Positions 11,400 through 20,000 of a stretch of DNA of 64,000 nt are shown here, one piece after another. Under the pieces are notes generated by a model. That model was not told where the DNA came from. It made no database searches and saw only the letters and a program-made list of their open reading frames with translations. How positions within the stretch are numbered: position 1 is the first letter of the stretch; each line of letters opens with the position of its first letter. Source of the stretch: Chionoecetes opilio (lineage: Eukaryota > Arthropoda > Malacostraca > Decapoda > Majidae); the NCBI GenBank assembly GCA_016584305.1, contig JACEEZ010020309.1, forward strand, positions 27,501-91,500, read 5' to 3'. A program made the translations under genes and the position numbers.

Positions 11400-11879
11400 T
11401 TTTTATATTACTTATATTTACAGGAACTACCTTGTGTAGGTCTCGCGTCCTCTTGTAGCTTTCTTATGTTCTTATGTTCTTAACAGTTCAGGGCTTGAGG
11501 AGGAAGGCTAGTGACGGCATTACAGCTTAACATGGTACAGGTTGGAGGGCGCCATAGCAACACCACCAAACCCTACCTTCTCAGTGTTCCAGTGTTGTAT
11601 TTACAGGAACTACCTTGTGTAGGTCTCGCGGCCTCGTGTAGCTTCCTTATTTTCTTATGTTCTTATGTTCTTATGCTCTTATGCTCTTATGTTCTTATGC
11701 TCTTATGTTCTTATGCTCTTATGTTCTTATGTTCTTATGCTCTTATGTTCTTATGCTCTTATGTTCTTATGTTCTTATGTTCTTATGCTCTTATGTTCTT
11801 ATGCTCTTATGCTCTTATGCTCTTATGCTCTTATGTTCTTATGCTCTTATGCTCTTATGCTCTTATGTATGTCCCGCAG
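11240..11879. repeat. Intron packed with (CTA)n, two LINE 3' tails and an octamer array
   Basis: (ACT)n runs from 11277 to about 11397, interrupted by ATT variants. Two plus-strand copies of the LINE 3' end (aggaactaccttgtgtagg, then tctcgcggcctcttgtagct) lie at 11421-11482 and 11605-11660. The second leads into about 26 copies of an 8-bp unit (atgttctt/atgctctt) from 11655 to 11866. The intron ends with an acceptor tgtcccgcag at 11879. The long frames across the octamers (repeating MFLCSYALM) are artefacts: 8 bp is not a multiple of 3, so all frames stay open. Confidence 0.85.
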
Positions 11880-12081
11880 AGTGAGTGAGGTGCAGGGGCA
11901 GTGTGAGGCAGCCAAGGGTGAGGCGCAGAGGGAGCAGAGTGACAGGGTGAGGATGGCGGCAGACCTCCGAGCGGCCCACCAGGAGGAGGCTGAGCGGCTG
12001 AAGGGCCGGATCGCCACCCAGGAGGCCTACCTGGCAGACAAGAGTGCCAAGTACCTGGAGGACAGCAGTCTGCTCCGCCAG
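11880..12081 (+). CDS. Coiled-coil protein, internal exon
   Basis: The exon begins with one base completing a Lys codon from the previous exon, then reads VSEVQGQCEAAKGEAQRE and runs to YLEDSSLLRQ, ending at a consensus donor (cag|gtgagt) in phase 0. It is 202 bp long. The peptide is rich in Glu, Ala, Gln, Lys and Arg with heptad-like Leu/Ala/Val, predicting a continuous coiled coil with the neighbouring exons. The next exon lies beyond the assembly gap, also in phase 0, so the frame is kept if no exon is hidden in the gap. Family not identified. Confidence 0.8.
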
Positions 12082-12090
12082 GTGAGTGGT

Positions 12091-12141
12091 ATGGGAATGG
12101 ACTCAGTAGACAGTTGGTTAGTGCGGAGTCAATATGGGGGC
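12091..12141 (+). mobile_element. Fragment of LINE 3' region
   Basis: The stretch gggaatggactcagtagaca plus gtgcggagtcaatat matches the minus-strand LINE 3' end at 16380-16440. It abuts the MITE starting at 12142, giving a nested or chimeric insertion just inside the intron, within 10 bp of the splice donor. Confidence 0.6.
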
Positions 12142-12257
12142 TTAACTCCTTCAGTCCAGATCTTTCCTGTGCTATATAAAATTGTCTGTTGTTAGCCCTA
12201 AAAATTACAAAAACTAACTAAATAAACCAAAATTTGCTGGGACCCGGAGGGGACTAA
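12142..12257. mobile_element. Short MITE with TTAA-type ends, copy 2
   Basis: It starts ttaactccttcagtccagat and ends near ctgggacccggaggggacta. The inner part (tctttcctgtgctatataaa, then gtctgttgttagcc) matches the copies at 1017 and 43245. At about 116 bp it is shorter than either, implying an internal deletion. Confidence 0.55.
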
Positions 12258-12278
12258 AAAGGTATAGCATAAAATTTT

Positions 12279-12950
12279 NNNNNNNNNNNNNNNNNNNNNN
12301 NNNNNNNNNNNNNNNNNNNNNNNNNNNNNNNNNNNNNNNNNNNNNNNNNNNNNNNNNNNNNNNNNNNNNNNNNNNNNNNNNNNNNNNNNNNNNNNNNNNN
12401 NNNNNNNNNNNNNNNNNNNNNNNNNNNNNNNNNNNNNNNNNNNNNNNNNNNNNNNNNNNNNNNNNNNNNNNNNNNNNNNNNNNNNNNNNNNNNNNNNNNN
12501 NNNNNNNNNNNNNNNNNNNNNNNNNNNNNNNNNNNNNNNNNNNNNNNNNNNNNNNNNNNNNNNNNNNNNNNNNNNNNNNNNNNNNNNNNNNNNNNNNNNN
12601 NNNNNNNNNNNNNNNNNNNNNNNNNNNNNNNNNNNNNNNNNNNNNNNNNNNNNNNNNNNNNNNNNNNNNNNNNNNNNNNNNNNNNNNNNNNNNNNNNNNN
12701 NNNNNNNNNNNNNNNNNNNNNNNNNNNNNNNNNNNNNNNNNNNNNNNNNNNNNNNNNNNNNNNNNNNNNNNNNNNNNNNNNNNNNNNNNNNNNNNNNNNN
12801 NNNNNNNNNNNNNNNNNNNNNNNNNNNNNNNNNNNNNNNNNNNNNNNNNNNNNNNNNNNNNNNNNNNNNNNNNNNNNNNNNNNNNNNNNNNNNNNNNNNN
12901 NNNNNNNNNNNNNNNNNNNNNNNNNNNNNNNNNNNNNNNNNNNNNNNNNN
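12279..12950. other. Assembly gap (672 N)
   Basis: The run of Ns lies inside an intron of the coiled-coil gene. An exon could be hidden in it. Reading frames that span it are meaningless. Confidence 1.
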
Positions 12951-13069
12951 TTTTTACACCATACACATTTACAAAAACACCACACACACACACACACCAA
13001 ACCATACACAACACACACACACAACACCAGAAGAGAGGCCCTGATTAACCCATCACCACCACTCCACAG

Positions 13070-13294
13070 AAGCTGCACACTTATGCCAAGCTGAACAAAA
13101 AGCTGAGGCACAAGCTGGAGTGTGGAGCCCTGCAGGTGGAGCAGCTGGAGGCTCAGCGGGCGGCCCTGGAGGGCAACGTCCCGGCGCAAACGCACGCACA
13201 CCTGCAGGCACAGTGCCAGGCACTCCACAGGAAGCACAATGAGTTTGCCGCTTTCCTTCGGGGCCTCAGTGAATTCCGGTCGTCGCTTCCTGAG
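13070..13294 (+). CDS. Coiled-coil protein, penultimate coding exon
   Basis: The acceptor is actccacag at 13069. The exon is 225 bp in phase 0 and reads KLHTYAKLNKKLRHKLE near its start and FAAFLRGLSEFRSSLPE at its end. It is helical, charged and mostly coiled coil. The donor is weaker than the others (gag|gtcaga). A LINE tail starts only some 15-30 bp beyond it, so the insertion may have altered the splice site. The frame continues in phase 0 into the last exon at 13638. No paralogue or family was recognised. Confidence 0.75.
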
Positions 13295-13299
13295 GTCAG

Positions 13300-13490
13300 A
13301 AGGTGAAAGGGAGATGTTGGAGGGAATGTCTTCTGAGCTGTATGAATGAATGAGCTTTAAAAGGAGGCTAGATCATTTCATGGATGGGGATGAGAGGTGG
13401 ATGTAGGTAAGGTTAAGTAACAGGAACTACCTCGTGTAGGTCTCGCGGCCTCTTGTAGCTTCCTTATTTTCTTATGTTTCTTATGTTATT
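13300..13490 (+). mobile_element. Truncated LINE 3' end with octamer tail
   Basis: It contains the end of an RT-type ORF (an SFKRRLDHFMDGDERWM-like reading near 13350-13402) followed by the 3' UTR aggaactacctcgtgtaggt and the tail ttcttatgtttcttatg. The same 3' end occurs at 11421, 11605 and, reversed, at 16268-16475. LINEs of the CR1 group characteristically end in short 8-bp repeats instead of poly(A), which fits this tail. Confidence 0.75.
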
Positions 13491-13637
13491 ATGTGATGGA
13501 ATGATGTGGCTTATAGGAGAGATAACATGTATTTGGTATCATAAATACACCAGAAATCTAATGGGACCTTTCTACAGTGTTCTATCTTACATGTACCAGA
13601 AGGGACACGCCATTGAATCAGACCACTTGCTTCCCAG

Positions 13638-13736
13638 GTTGCTGAGCTGACGTCCTGCGTAGGGATGCTGACTCAGAAGCTCAGCGAGATGGAGGAGGAT
13701 CAGCAACAGTGCCTCTCTGACCTGGACTCCTTATGA
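13638..13736 (+). CDS. Coiled-coil protein, last coding exon
   Basis: The acceptor is cttcccag at 13637. The frame reads VAELTSCVGMLTQKLSEMEE and ends CLSDLDSL followed by TGA and at once a second stop, TAG. This gives a clear C-terminus for the plus-strand gene. The four certain exons together encode about 200 residues of nearly uninterrupted coiled coil. A (CCA)n tract follows directly in the presumed 3' UTR. Confidence 0.75.
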   Translation, partial: VAELTSCVGMLTQKLSEMEEDQQQCLSDLDSL

Positions 13737-13737
13737 T

Positions 13738-13945
13738 AGCTGCCCACCACCACCACCTCCACCACCTCCACCTCCACATCCACTGCCACCATCACCACCA
13801 CCACCACTGCCGCCACCACCACCACCACCACCACCACCACCACCTCCTCCACCTCCTCCTCCACTGCCACCACCTCGTCCACCACCACCACCGCCACCAC
13901 CACAGCCACCACCACCACCAGTACTGCTTCCATTCCCTGTATCAC
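13738..13945. repeat. (CCA)n trinucleotide repeat
   Basis: It starts two bases after the stop codon of the coiled-coil gene and is interrupted by CCT, ACA and GCC variants. The poly-His and poly-Val frames on the two strands are artefacts of the repeat. Confidence 0.9.
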
Positions 13946-14211
13946 CTCAGGTACGCACCTTAGCATTAGAGAAAGAACCTCAGTTTGCTTTAGTGGTGTT
14001 GATTATCATATTGTTGGCTGTTTGCTGCATGTCATTTGTGTTTAGAGTGTGTTTTTATGCCCTCGCTTTGATGGCTTTCATTTGTGTCCTTGGTGATCGT
14101 CTTGGTTTGTCTGGTAGAGTCATACACAAACCTTGAAATACAGTAGATAGAAGCAGCGGAATTGTTTGTGTCAGTCATGATAACGGTTTTGTTTACAGTA
14201 TCACCTTGGTA

Positions 14212-14515
14212 GCCTCGCAGCGCCTCCGTGGTGTAATGGCTAGCACGCCTAGCTACCAATCCGCGGGCCCTGGTTCAAATCCCAGCCAAGGCAGTCGGCA
14301 GCCAGTCCACCCAGTTGTTCATCCTTCCTTTCGGGGTTGGTCGATAAGTGAGTACCTGGGGAAACCTGGGGAAGGTAACTGTGGTAACCTGCATGTCACA
14401 CTAGCCCTGTGTCCCGGGTTGTCACCCACCACAGGCTCAAGAGCTAATGCGACCGAGATGAGCACCGAGGCCACGCGGAGCCTAGCATAGGCCCCCATCT
14501 TTACCTTTACCTTGG
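14212..14515 (+). mobile_element. tRNA-derived SINE, copy 1
   Basis: The head carries RNA polymerase III-type control elements: an A-box-like tggtgtaatggctagcacg near 14229 and a B box ggttcaaatccc at about 14272-14283, with spacing typical of a tRNA. The tRNA-unrelated body continues through agtacctggggaaacctggg and ctgtgtcccgggttgtcacc to a tail near ctttacctttacctt. A diverged copy lies at 54875-55175. The 94-codon frame across it is spurious. Confidence 0.8.
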
Positions 14516-14789
14516 AAGCCGTGGCAGCAATATGTCATAGCTTTCTGGGTTCTTTGACATGTTTTGTGCTGTGGTTTATGTGAGATGAAATGCTAGTCAG
14601 TTTATCCATGGCATTGAATGGATGCATTTGTTCTTATGTTAATGTCTATGTGTATTTGTCCCTAGTCATTCATAGCGCAGCTCATAGAGAGATGAGACGA
14701 GTGCAAACATCATGCACTACCAAGATGAAAGACAACACTTAGCTTCTACACCAGCGTTGTTGCGGCCCCTCGGCGTGTGGAGGGACGGT

Positions 14790-14865
14790 GAGACGTGCCG
14801 CGGTGAACCTCTGATCTTGATGCCAGGTTGACGCCACCCCCGGGGGCACCCGAGTGGCCAAAAAC
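14790..14865. repeat. Single seed copy of the 56-bp satellite unit
   Basis: The stretch gtgccgcggtgaacctctga, then gatgccaggttgacgcca and ccccgggggcac, corresponds to about one and a quarter units of the array at 55455-61600. In that second copy of the block, the same flanking DNA is interrupted by about a hundred tandem units at exactly this place. Confidence 0.8.
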
Positions 14866-15574
14866 CCTCATTAAACATATATGTAACATTTTAATACTTA
14901 TTTTTTTTTCGTTTTTATTTTTTATTTTCTATTTTGTACAGCCCTTTTGAGACGGGGGAAACCAAGTAGTTGTAGTCACTCTGTTGATTGATCTTTGTCT
15001 GCATCTCAAAAGGGAAAATAGTTTTTGCATCACGGGACTGTAGTTTCAACATTTTTAAAAGTAGTTTAAAATTTATATTAGGTTCTAAAAATTCCCTAGA
15101 CGTATAATTTTTAGTTTGTATTTAAACCTTGCAAATAGATCTACTAACCCCTTAAATTTTGATGCGTGTCCTGTCCTGTGATCTAAATTGTGGGGGTCAT
15201 AAAATCAAGTTTTGTAGATCTGAATTTTTGAGAGTTTAAATGGGACCAATATATTTTTATACCCATAGTAGTATTTCTTCCTTTGGGCCCTTTTCTCTTA
15301 AGTTGGGATATGACAAGATCCCTGAATTTTTTCTTTATTCTTTTTGCTGTGTGTGTTTTGGGAAAGGATAGACATCCCGATAGGGCTTCGTATAGTACGA
15401 GGCAATCGGAAATAGAAGAGATTAACGAGTACTTTGTTATTGCATTTTTTTGTTTGGGTTTTAATTCAACACGGGAAAAGGCCATCAAAACTTTGGGAAG
15501 GCTTTTATTTGGCTTAAAAATGAATGACTTCCCTTTTGTATATGTATAGAGCTACTGGGAAGCTATTGGAGAAA

Positions 15575-15745
15575 GCTTTTGCTTTGGAGTAAGCATTGGA
15601 GAAAGCATTTACTGGCATTTGCATTGGAGAAAGCATTTACTGGCATTTGCATTGGAGAAAGCATTTACTGGCATTTGCATTGGAGAAAGCATTTACTGGT
15701 ATTTGCATTGGAGAAAGCATTTACTGGCATTTGCATTGGAGATAG
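15575..15745. repeat. 28-bp minisatellite (~5-6 copies)
   Basis: The unit is gagaaagcatttactggcat followed by ttgcattg, with near-perfect copies. The homologous array at 62340-62695 has about twice as many, more diverged copies. Confidence 0.9.
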
Positions 15746-15904
15746 GAATCCTATAAATATGTAATCACTAATCAGTGAAATCCTTGCCACCGGCTGCATC
15801 TCTGTTTATTCCCCGAGAAAAAGCCAATAAGTAATATTTCTGCATGTAAGGAAGGAAAACAAACATGCTTTCTCTGCAGATATCTTTGCAAGTTGTTAAT
15901 AGAT

Positions 15905-16035
15905 GAAATATTACACTACAGTAATAGTCAAGTTACTGATATTCATTGGGTTTGAAGTGAAGCCAGAAATAATACACTGCAGTAATACAGTCAAGTTACT
16001 GATGTTCATTGGGTTTGAAGTGAAGCCATGAGAAA
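15905..16035. repeat. ~63-65-bp tandem repeat (two copies)
   Basis: The unit contains attacactacagtaatagtc, aagttactgat and ttcattgggtttgaagtgaag. Two copies are seen here and two more at 63885-64000, where the window ends inside the array. Confidence 0.85.
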
Positions 16036-16099
16036 GCTTGGCACATTCTCTCAAGTTTTAAGATGGCAGGAAAGACAAGGCTGTGGGTGTTGATCCCGT

Positions 16100-16257
16100 G
16101 GGTTTGGTGGGTCACAGGTGGGTCACAGGTGGGTCACAGGAGCGGCGTGGAACAAGGCGTGGCGCGGCTCCTTGAGGGCCGAGAGAGATGGGCTGACGTC
16201 ACGGCACTACTGGGGCGGCTTCTCACAGACGAACCTGTTGGCCGAGTGTTGTGTTAG
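16100..16257 (+). other. Possible terminal exon, unassigned
   Basis: Three ggtcacag units (16112-16140), each a possible acceptor, precede a GC-rich open frame reading GVEQGVARLLEGRERWADVT and ending GRLLTDEPVGRVLC followed by TAG. Its codon composition is more gene-like than the surroundings. It has no recognised domain and no visible upstream partner. It could be an alternative 3' exon of the plus-strand gene or chance. Confidence 0.25.
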
Positions 16258-16267
16258 TGGGGGTTAA

Positions 16268-16475
16268 ATAACATAAGAAAATAAGGAAGCTACAAGAGGC
16301 CGTGAGACCTACACAAAGTAGTTCCTGTTACTTAATACTACCTACATCCATCTTTCATACCCATCCATGAAATGATTTAGCCTCCTTTTAAAGCTCCCTA
16401 TTGACTCCGCATTAACTACCTGTCTACTGAGTCCATTCCGATAATTTACCACCCTATTTGTGAATCAGTTTTTCT
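16268..16475 (-). mobile_element. Truncated LINE 3' end, reverse orientation
   Basis: On the minus strand this reads from a GLSRQVVNAESIGSFKRRL-like end of the RT ORF, through HFMDGYERWM and stop, to aggaactactttgtgtaggt and the tail ttcttatgtt. It is the same family as the plus-strand tails at 11421, 11605 and 13300. It lies 3' of the lectin gene. Confidence 0.75.
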
Positions 16476-16812
16476 CTATGTGTCAGTGGTGCTTCATTTC
16501 CTGAGTGGCAGGCTTGGAAGTGATTGTTCTAAGCCGGTGAAGAGTTTGAACTACACCGCTATATGTTGCAGCACGAGTCACCATGGAGGCAGGAATGGGG
16601 AGCAGTATAAAGGTGGTTATTCTCCATCTAAATTGATACTATTCAATGTAGGAATAGTGCATCAGAAATTATACCAAGGTTTGAGATACAATATAAAGTT
16701 GAGACCAAGCTGATGAGGAGGCAGTTTATATTCCACATTCAAATAAAGAAAGGACAACCTTCCTGCTTTACTAGAGATAGTTTAATAAATCTGTTGAAAT
16801 GCCGATACTCAC
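16476..16812. other. No exon recognised between LINE tail and lectin exon
   Basis: The last exon of the lectin gene, which should encode the final conserved cysteine of its second domain, is expected on the minus strand downstream of 16813. I could not find a convincing acceptor followed by an (F/Y)xC codon pattern here. Confidence 0.4.
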
Positions 16813-16929
16813 GCATTGTCTGTTGAACACGGCTCGTCGTTCCATAGATATTTATACTCGATCCTCATTTCCACACAGTCCTCTTCCGAGAAGCTGGCCC
16901 AGTGGTCGTTGGGCTCTCCCTCGGACCAG
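16813..16929 (-). CDS. C-type lectin domain 2, third exon
   Basis: The minus-strand acceptor ctccccccgcag precedes codons for WSEGEPNDHWASFSEEDCVE and then YLWNDEPCSTDNA, ending at a perfect donor gtgagt (16812-16807). The EPN motif predicts mannose-type sugar preference, and WND supplies the calcium-2 ligands; both are intact. The exon is 117 bp, exactly the length of its counterpart in domain 1 (18400-18516), with the same phases, as expected from domain duplication. The final CTLD cysteine would lie in a following exon that I could not find, so the gene is 3'-incomplete here. A secreted or membrane pattern-recognition role is typical of the family but inferred. Confidence 0.9.
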
Positions 16930-17437
16930 CTGCGGGGGGAGCAGCACAGTGACATCAGCAAGGGGAGCACAGCACAACAAGGATGAAAATCACATGCAAA
17001 CAACATATAATACTTCTGCTAACCAGTATCTTCACTCTCTCATCCCTTTCATTGGAACATTCTGGAAATCTCTTCCTGAGTCTATTTTTGTGTCTTCTTA
17101 TGACAAACTCTTTTCAGAGAGGAGTGTCAAGACACCGCCCAAACTAAATTGGCCAACCGACCCCCTCTGTTACTTAGTGTCTTTTTCTGTCATCTTTATG
17201 GGGACTGGCGGTAAGCAGGCTTATTCTCATGCATTTTTTCTACCCTAGGCCAGTCCCCCTATGATGTAACAGAAAAAAATATGACAATATTTTGTAGGTA
17301 GGTGATTGAGTGAAGTCATGTGTTGTGATGGAATGCTTTGATGAACCAGAAAGTTTGGTGTCCCTCAGGAGTGTCCCTGATGTTCCTCTTTGGTGTCCTC
17401 CAGGAGCCGTGCCGTGACTCAGGCAATCCTCACTCAC

Positions 17438-17543
17438 CTGGTGTAGTTGAAGTCACGGCTGTCCACCCAAGCGAAGTTTCTCTTCCCGTCATCGTCTTTC
17501 CCGTCAACTTTCAGGCCAATCCAGGTGCTCTGTTGTACCATTG
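17438..17543 (-). CDS. C-type lectin domain 2, second exon
   Basis: The acceptor tcttgtcacag leads into AMVQQSTWIGLKVDGKDDDG and FAWVDSRDFNYT, ending at cag|gtgagt. WIGL is the family's core motif. The split Ala codon (G|CA) joins to the 18053-18240 exon, and the split Ser codon (AG|C) to 16813-16929, keeping one frame. A 17.76-18.02 kb (GT)n microsatellite sits in the intron upstream. Confidence 0.9.
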
Positions 17544-17758
17544 CTGTGACAAGAAAAGAAAAGACAGTCAACAGGTGGTGAGGCAGTGAACAACGGGAAA
17601 ATGAACTGCCAAGTTGCCAGTGATAAATATTGATGAAATCATTTATGTTTTCATGTATTTTTTTTTTCAGTGTTCATTTCCAGCCTTCAGAAAGATCAGG
17701 AAGCTTGCTGTGAACAAAATAATCTTAGCTTTTGAAACTGTATCAGTTATTATTAATG

Positions 17759-17811
17759 GTGTGTGTGTGTGTGTGTGTGACTGTGTGTGTGTGTATGTGT
17801 GTGACTGTGTG

Positions 17812-17850
<39 letters not shown>

Positions 17851-17978
17851 TGTGTGTGGTGTGTGTGTGTGTGTGTGTGTGGTGTGTGGGGTGTGTGTGT
17901 GTGGTTGGGGGTGTTGGGGTGTGTGTTGTGTGTGGTGTGTTGTGGTGTGTGTGTGTTGTGTGGGGTGTGTGTGTTTGT

Positions 17979-18017
<39 letters not shown>

Positions 18018-18018
18018 T
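17759..18018. repeat. (GT)n microsatellite in lectin intron
   Basis: A 260-bp (GT)n tract with ga, gg and gtgg interruptions, about 30 bp downstream of the 18053-18240 exon donor. All His/Thr- or Val/Cys-repeat frames across it are artefacts. Confidence 0.95.
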
Positions 18019-18052
18019 TTTTGTGTGAAAAGAACCCATAACTCAAACTCAC

Positions 18053-18240
18053 CTTCCAGGAAGCCTTGCTCGCCCTCGCTGCTAATGGAGACCAAGTGGG
18101 CACCTTGGTTTTCACAAGTTTCCTTTGCAGCCCGCCAGGTGGCCTCATCGTTATTCACCTGGTAGCAGGATAACTCAAACATGTACCAGCCCTCCTCACA
18201 TACAGTGGGGATAACTTCTGCCGGAGTGCTGCACAGGAAT
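18053..18240 (-). CDS. C-type lectin: end of domain 1 and start of domain 2
   Basis: This exon proves that the two lectin domains belong to one protein. It begins FLCSTPAEVIPTVCEEGW, where FLC supplies the last cysteine of domain 1, then VCEEGW and SCY open domain 2 (the long form with an extra N-terminal cysteine pair). It continues WRAAKETCENQGAHLVSIS to GFLE and a gtgagt donor. A textbook branch point (tactaac) lies about 20 bases before the acceptor cccattag at 18241. A second acceptor (tgtgcag) 12 bases inside would remove exactly FLCS, including the conserved cysteine, without changing frame. Confidence 0.9.
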
Positions 18241-18399
18241 CTAATGGGCGAATTTGTTAGTACAGATTTACCCATGATCCAAATAGTAGGATCGTGGTGT
18301 GACCCTACCAAGGACAGGTCAGGATGGGTCATTTAGCATCATGGTGCCTGCTGGCTAGGATCGTCATCGTAATACTAAGTTGTTGTTTGTTTTACTCAC

Positions 18400-18516
18400 C
18401 GTCTTCTGTAATCACAAGATTTGTCATTCCACCGGAAGCCTCTGTCTCCACGCATCTCCACGCAGTCTTCATTTCCTCCAGAGAGCCAATGGCTGTTGGG
18501 TTCATAGTCTGCCCAG
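18400..18516 (-). CDS. C-type lectin domain 1, third exon
   Basis: The acceptor gatatcacag precedes codons for WADYEPNSHWLSGGNEDCVE, then FRWNDKSCDYRR, ending at cg|gtgagt. EPN and WND are intact. The exon is 117 bp and colinear with 16813-16929 of domain 2, sharing about 45% of residues by eye. Its split Arg codon joins either of the two acceptors of the 18053-18240 exon. Confidence 0.9.
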
Positions 18517-19659
18517 CTGTGATATCGAGGTAAGGGGAACAACTTTTAGCCTTAAGTTCTAAGTCTAAGTGGAAATTATCCACTTAAACCGCTCTCTAAT
18601 TAGGAAAAAGGGTTAAAGGTGGAATTTGAACGCCTTTCCCCCGTCAAAAAGGGAGTCGAGTAAAAATCCACCTATGTATATATTATTATAGAATTGGGTA
18701 TAAATTAAGATGCATTAAATATAGTATATATATAATATATATATAGTATTCACTAGTACCACGATTAATCAAAGGATTAACATAATATAAGAATCGTGAG
18801 GAAAATATTGCAACCTCCACGTATGAACCGCCACGTAGGAGGCTCAAGCCCAGCTGATCAGAGTTTTTCAGTGAAGGCGATATTTATGATAAAATTCACG
18901 CATTAAACCTACACGATGAAGGTGTAGCCACTCTCTTGATTGTACACTAAGGTGTAGTCACCTACCGTAACCGATCAATCGGTTAAAGTAAGGACAAAGT
19001 GGTAAAAACACCACAACAGTATACGAGCCGCGCCAGGAACTGTGGAAAGTTAACCTTGGCACCACCGCGGCCTACCACCATCGCCGCCATTACGTGCACT
19101 ATACCACAATTACCAACGCCCTGAGCCGTCCTACAGCTCCTACCACCACTCCCTCAAATAATAATCAAGCCTTCAAATCATCAACCCATCTACCAATGCT
19201 GAGTATACCTTAGTTAGCGTCTAAATAGGGTATCATTGCAGTCTAGGTAGTTCTTGGGTTAATAGCAAGGTGAGTTCACGTCAATTATTACTATTATTTC
19301 AACACTAGAAGTAAGGATAATGTTGTGACATAGATACCCTGGGTTTTCGAAGCCTTACCTACCTTACTGAGGCGCGGTTTGGAAACAAGATACGTAACAC
19401 CTCGGGTACAGCACAGCATAGTTTAATAACCAGAGGTAAAACTAAAGTACACATCTGATCCTCCTTAACTCACTTAAAAGTAACTTAAACTTAAAAATAG
19501 ATTTAAATCGCAAAGGGCAAAGGTGTTGCCGTCACCTCGAAGCCTACAGCCTTATCAACAAAGTAGGCAATGAAAATAAGCTGTAAATATCAATTATTGG
19601 TGTAAGATAAACAAGGAAATGAAGGGATGAGTTCCTGCCTCTGGGAGACGTGAGGTTAC
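18517..19659. other. Lectin gene intron
   Basis: Intron between the second and third exons of domain 1. It is of normal composition with short (TA) runs near 18680-18745 and no recognisable exon or element. Confidence 0.6.
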
Positions 19660-19753
19660 CTGGTATAGCTGCTTTCCGAACCGTCAGCCCAGGCAAATAC
19701 ATTTTCTTCCTTTATATCGTTGAGGCCGATCCAGACACTCTCGGTGAGGAAAG
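19660..19753 (-). CDS. C-type lectin domain 1, second exon
   Basis: The acceptor ttccccctccag leads to FLTESVWIGLNDIKEENVFA and WADGSESSYT, ending at cag|gtaacc. WIGL is conserved. Phases match the equivalent exon of domain 2 (starts with two bases of a split codon, ends AG|C). The first exon of domain 1 (with the GW and SCY region) is expected at higher coordinates on this strand but was not recognised. The 28-bp minisatellite starts 250 bp upstream, and beyond it are satellites and transposons, so the missing exon may be far away, lost or misassembled. Confidence 0.85.
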
Positions 19754-20000
19754 CTGGAGGGGGAAAGAATTTGAGTTACTTGAAAAAAATGACTGATATA
19801 CCGAGGTGAAATTTTATCTTTATTCTTGAAAGAAACATTTTTGTTTATGAAGCCCACCCAGTTAGCTTTCCCTGAGGCCTCTTTGCTGTACTGAGAGAAA
19901 GCACGACAGATGTTGTCTAGACACAAAGATCTTTTTGTCACATACGCTTTTAAATTTCATGTGGCACTTTTCGTACTCAAGTAGTTGGTTTCCTGTTCCC

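Larger units (their letters stand above)
13950..16040. repeat. Segmental duplication, compact copy
   Basis: From about 13960 to 16020 this block is colinear with 54670-62930 (tail units also at 63885-64000), in the same orientation. Shared in order: a tttatgcc...gatggctttcat stretch, a tRNA-derived SINE, a gtgctgtggtttatgt segment, the seed of the 56-bp satellite (14790-14865), an AT-rich stretch with gggggaaaccaag, a 28-bp minisatellite and a 65-bp tail repeat. This copy is short and clean; the other is several-fold longer. No gene is evident in either. Confidence 0.85.

Noticed and set aside
11511..12195. Overlapping frames encoding repeating MFLCSYALM
   Set aside because: Translation of an 8-bp microsatellite; only the end of one frame coincides with the real 11880-12081 exon.
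12214..13237. 268- and 327-codon frames across the gap
   Set aside because: Mostly unknown residues from Ns; not a gene.
14206..14490. Functional tRNA gene at the A/B boxes
   Set aside because: The boxes belong to a SINE head; no complete cloverleaf is evident, and the same unit is repeated at 54875.
17667..18332. 221-codon minus frame with long His/Thr repeats
   Set aside because: Only the 18240-18053 part is a lectin exon. The rest is a (GT)n intron translated through.
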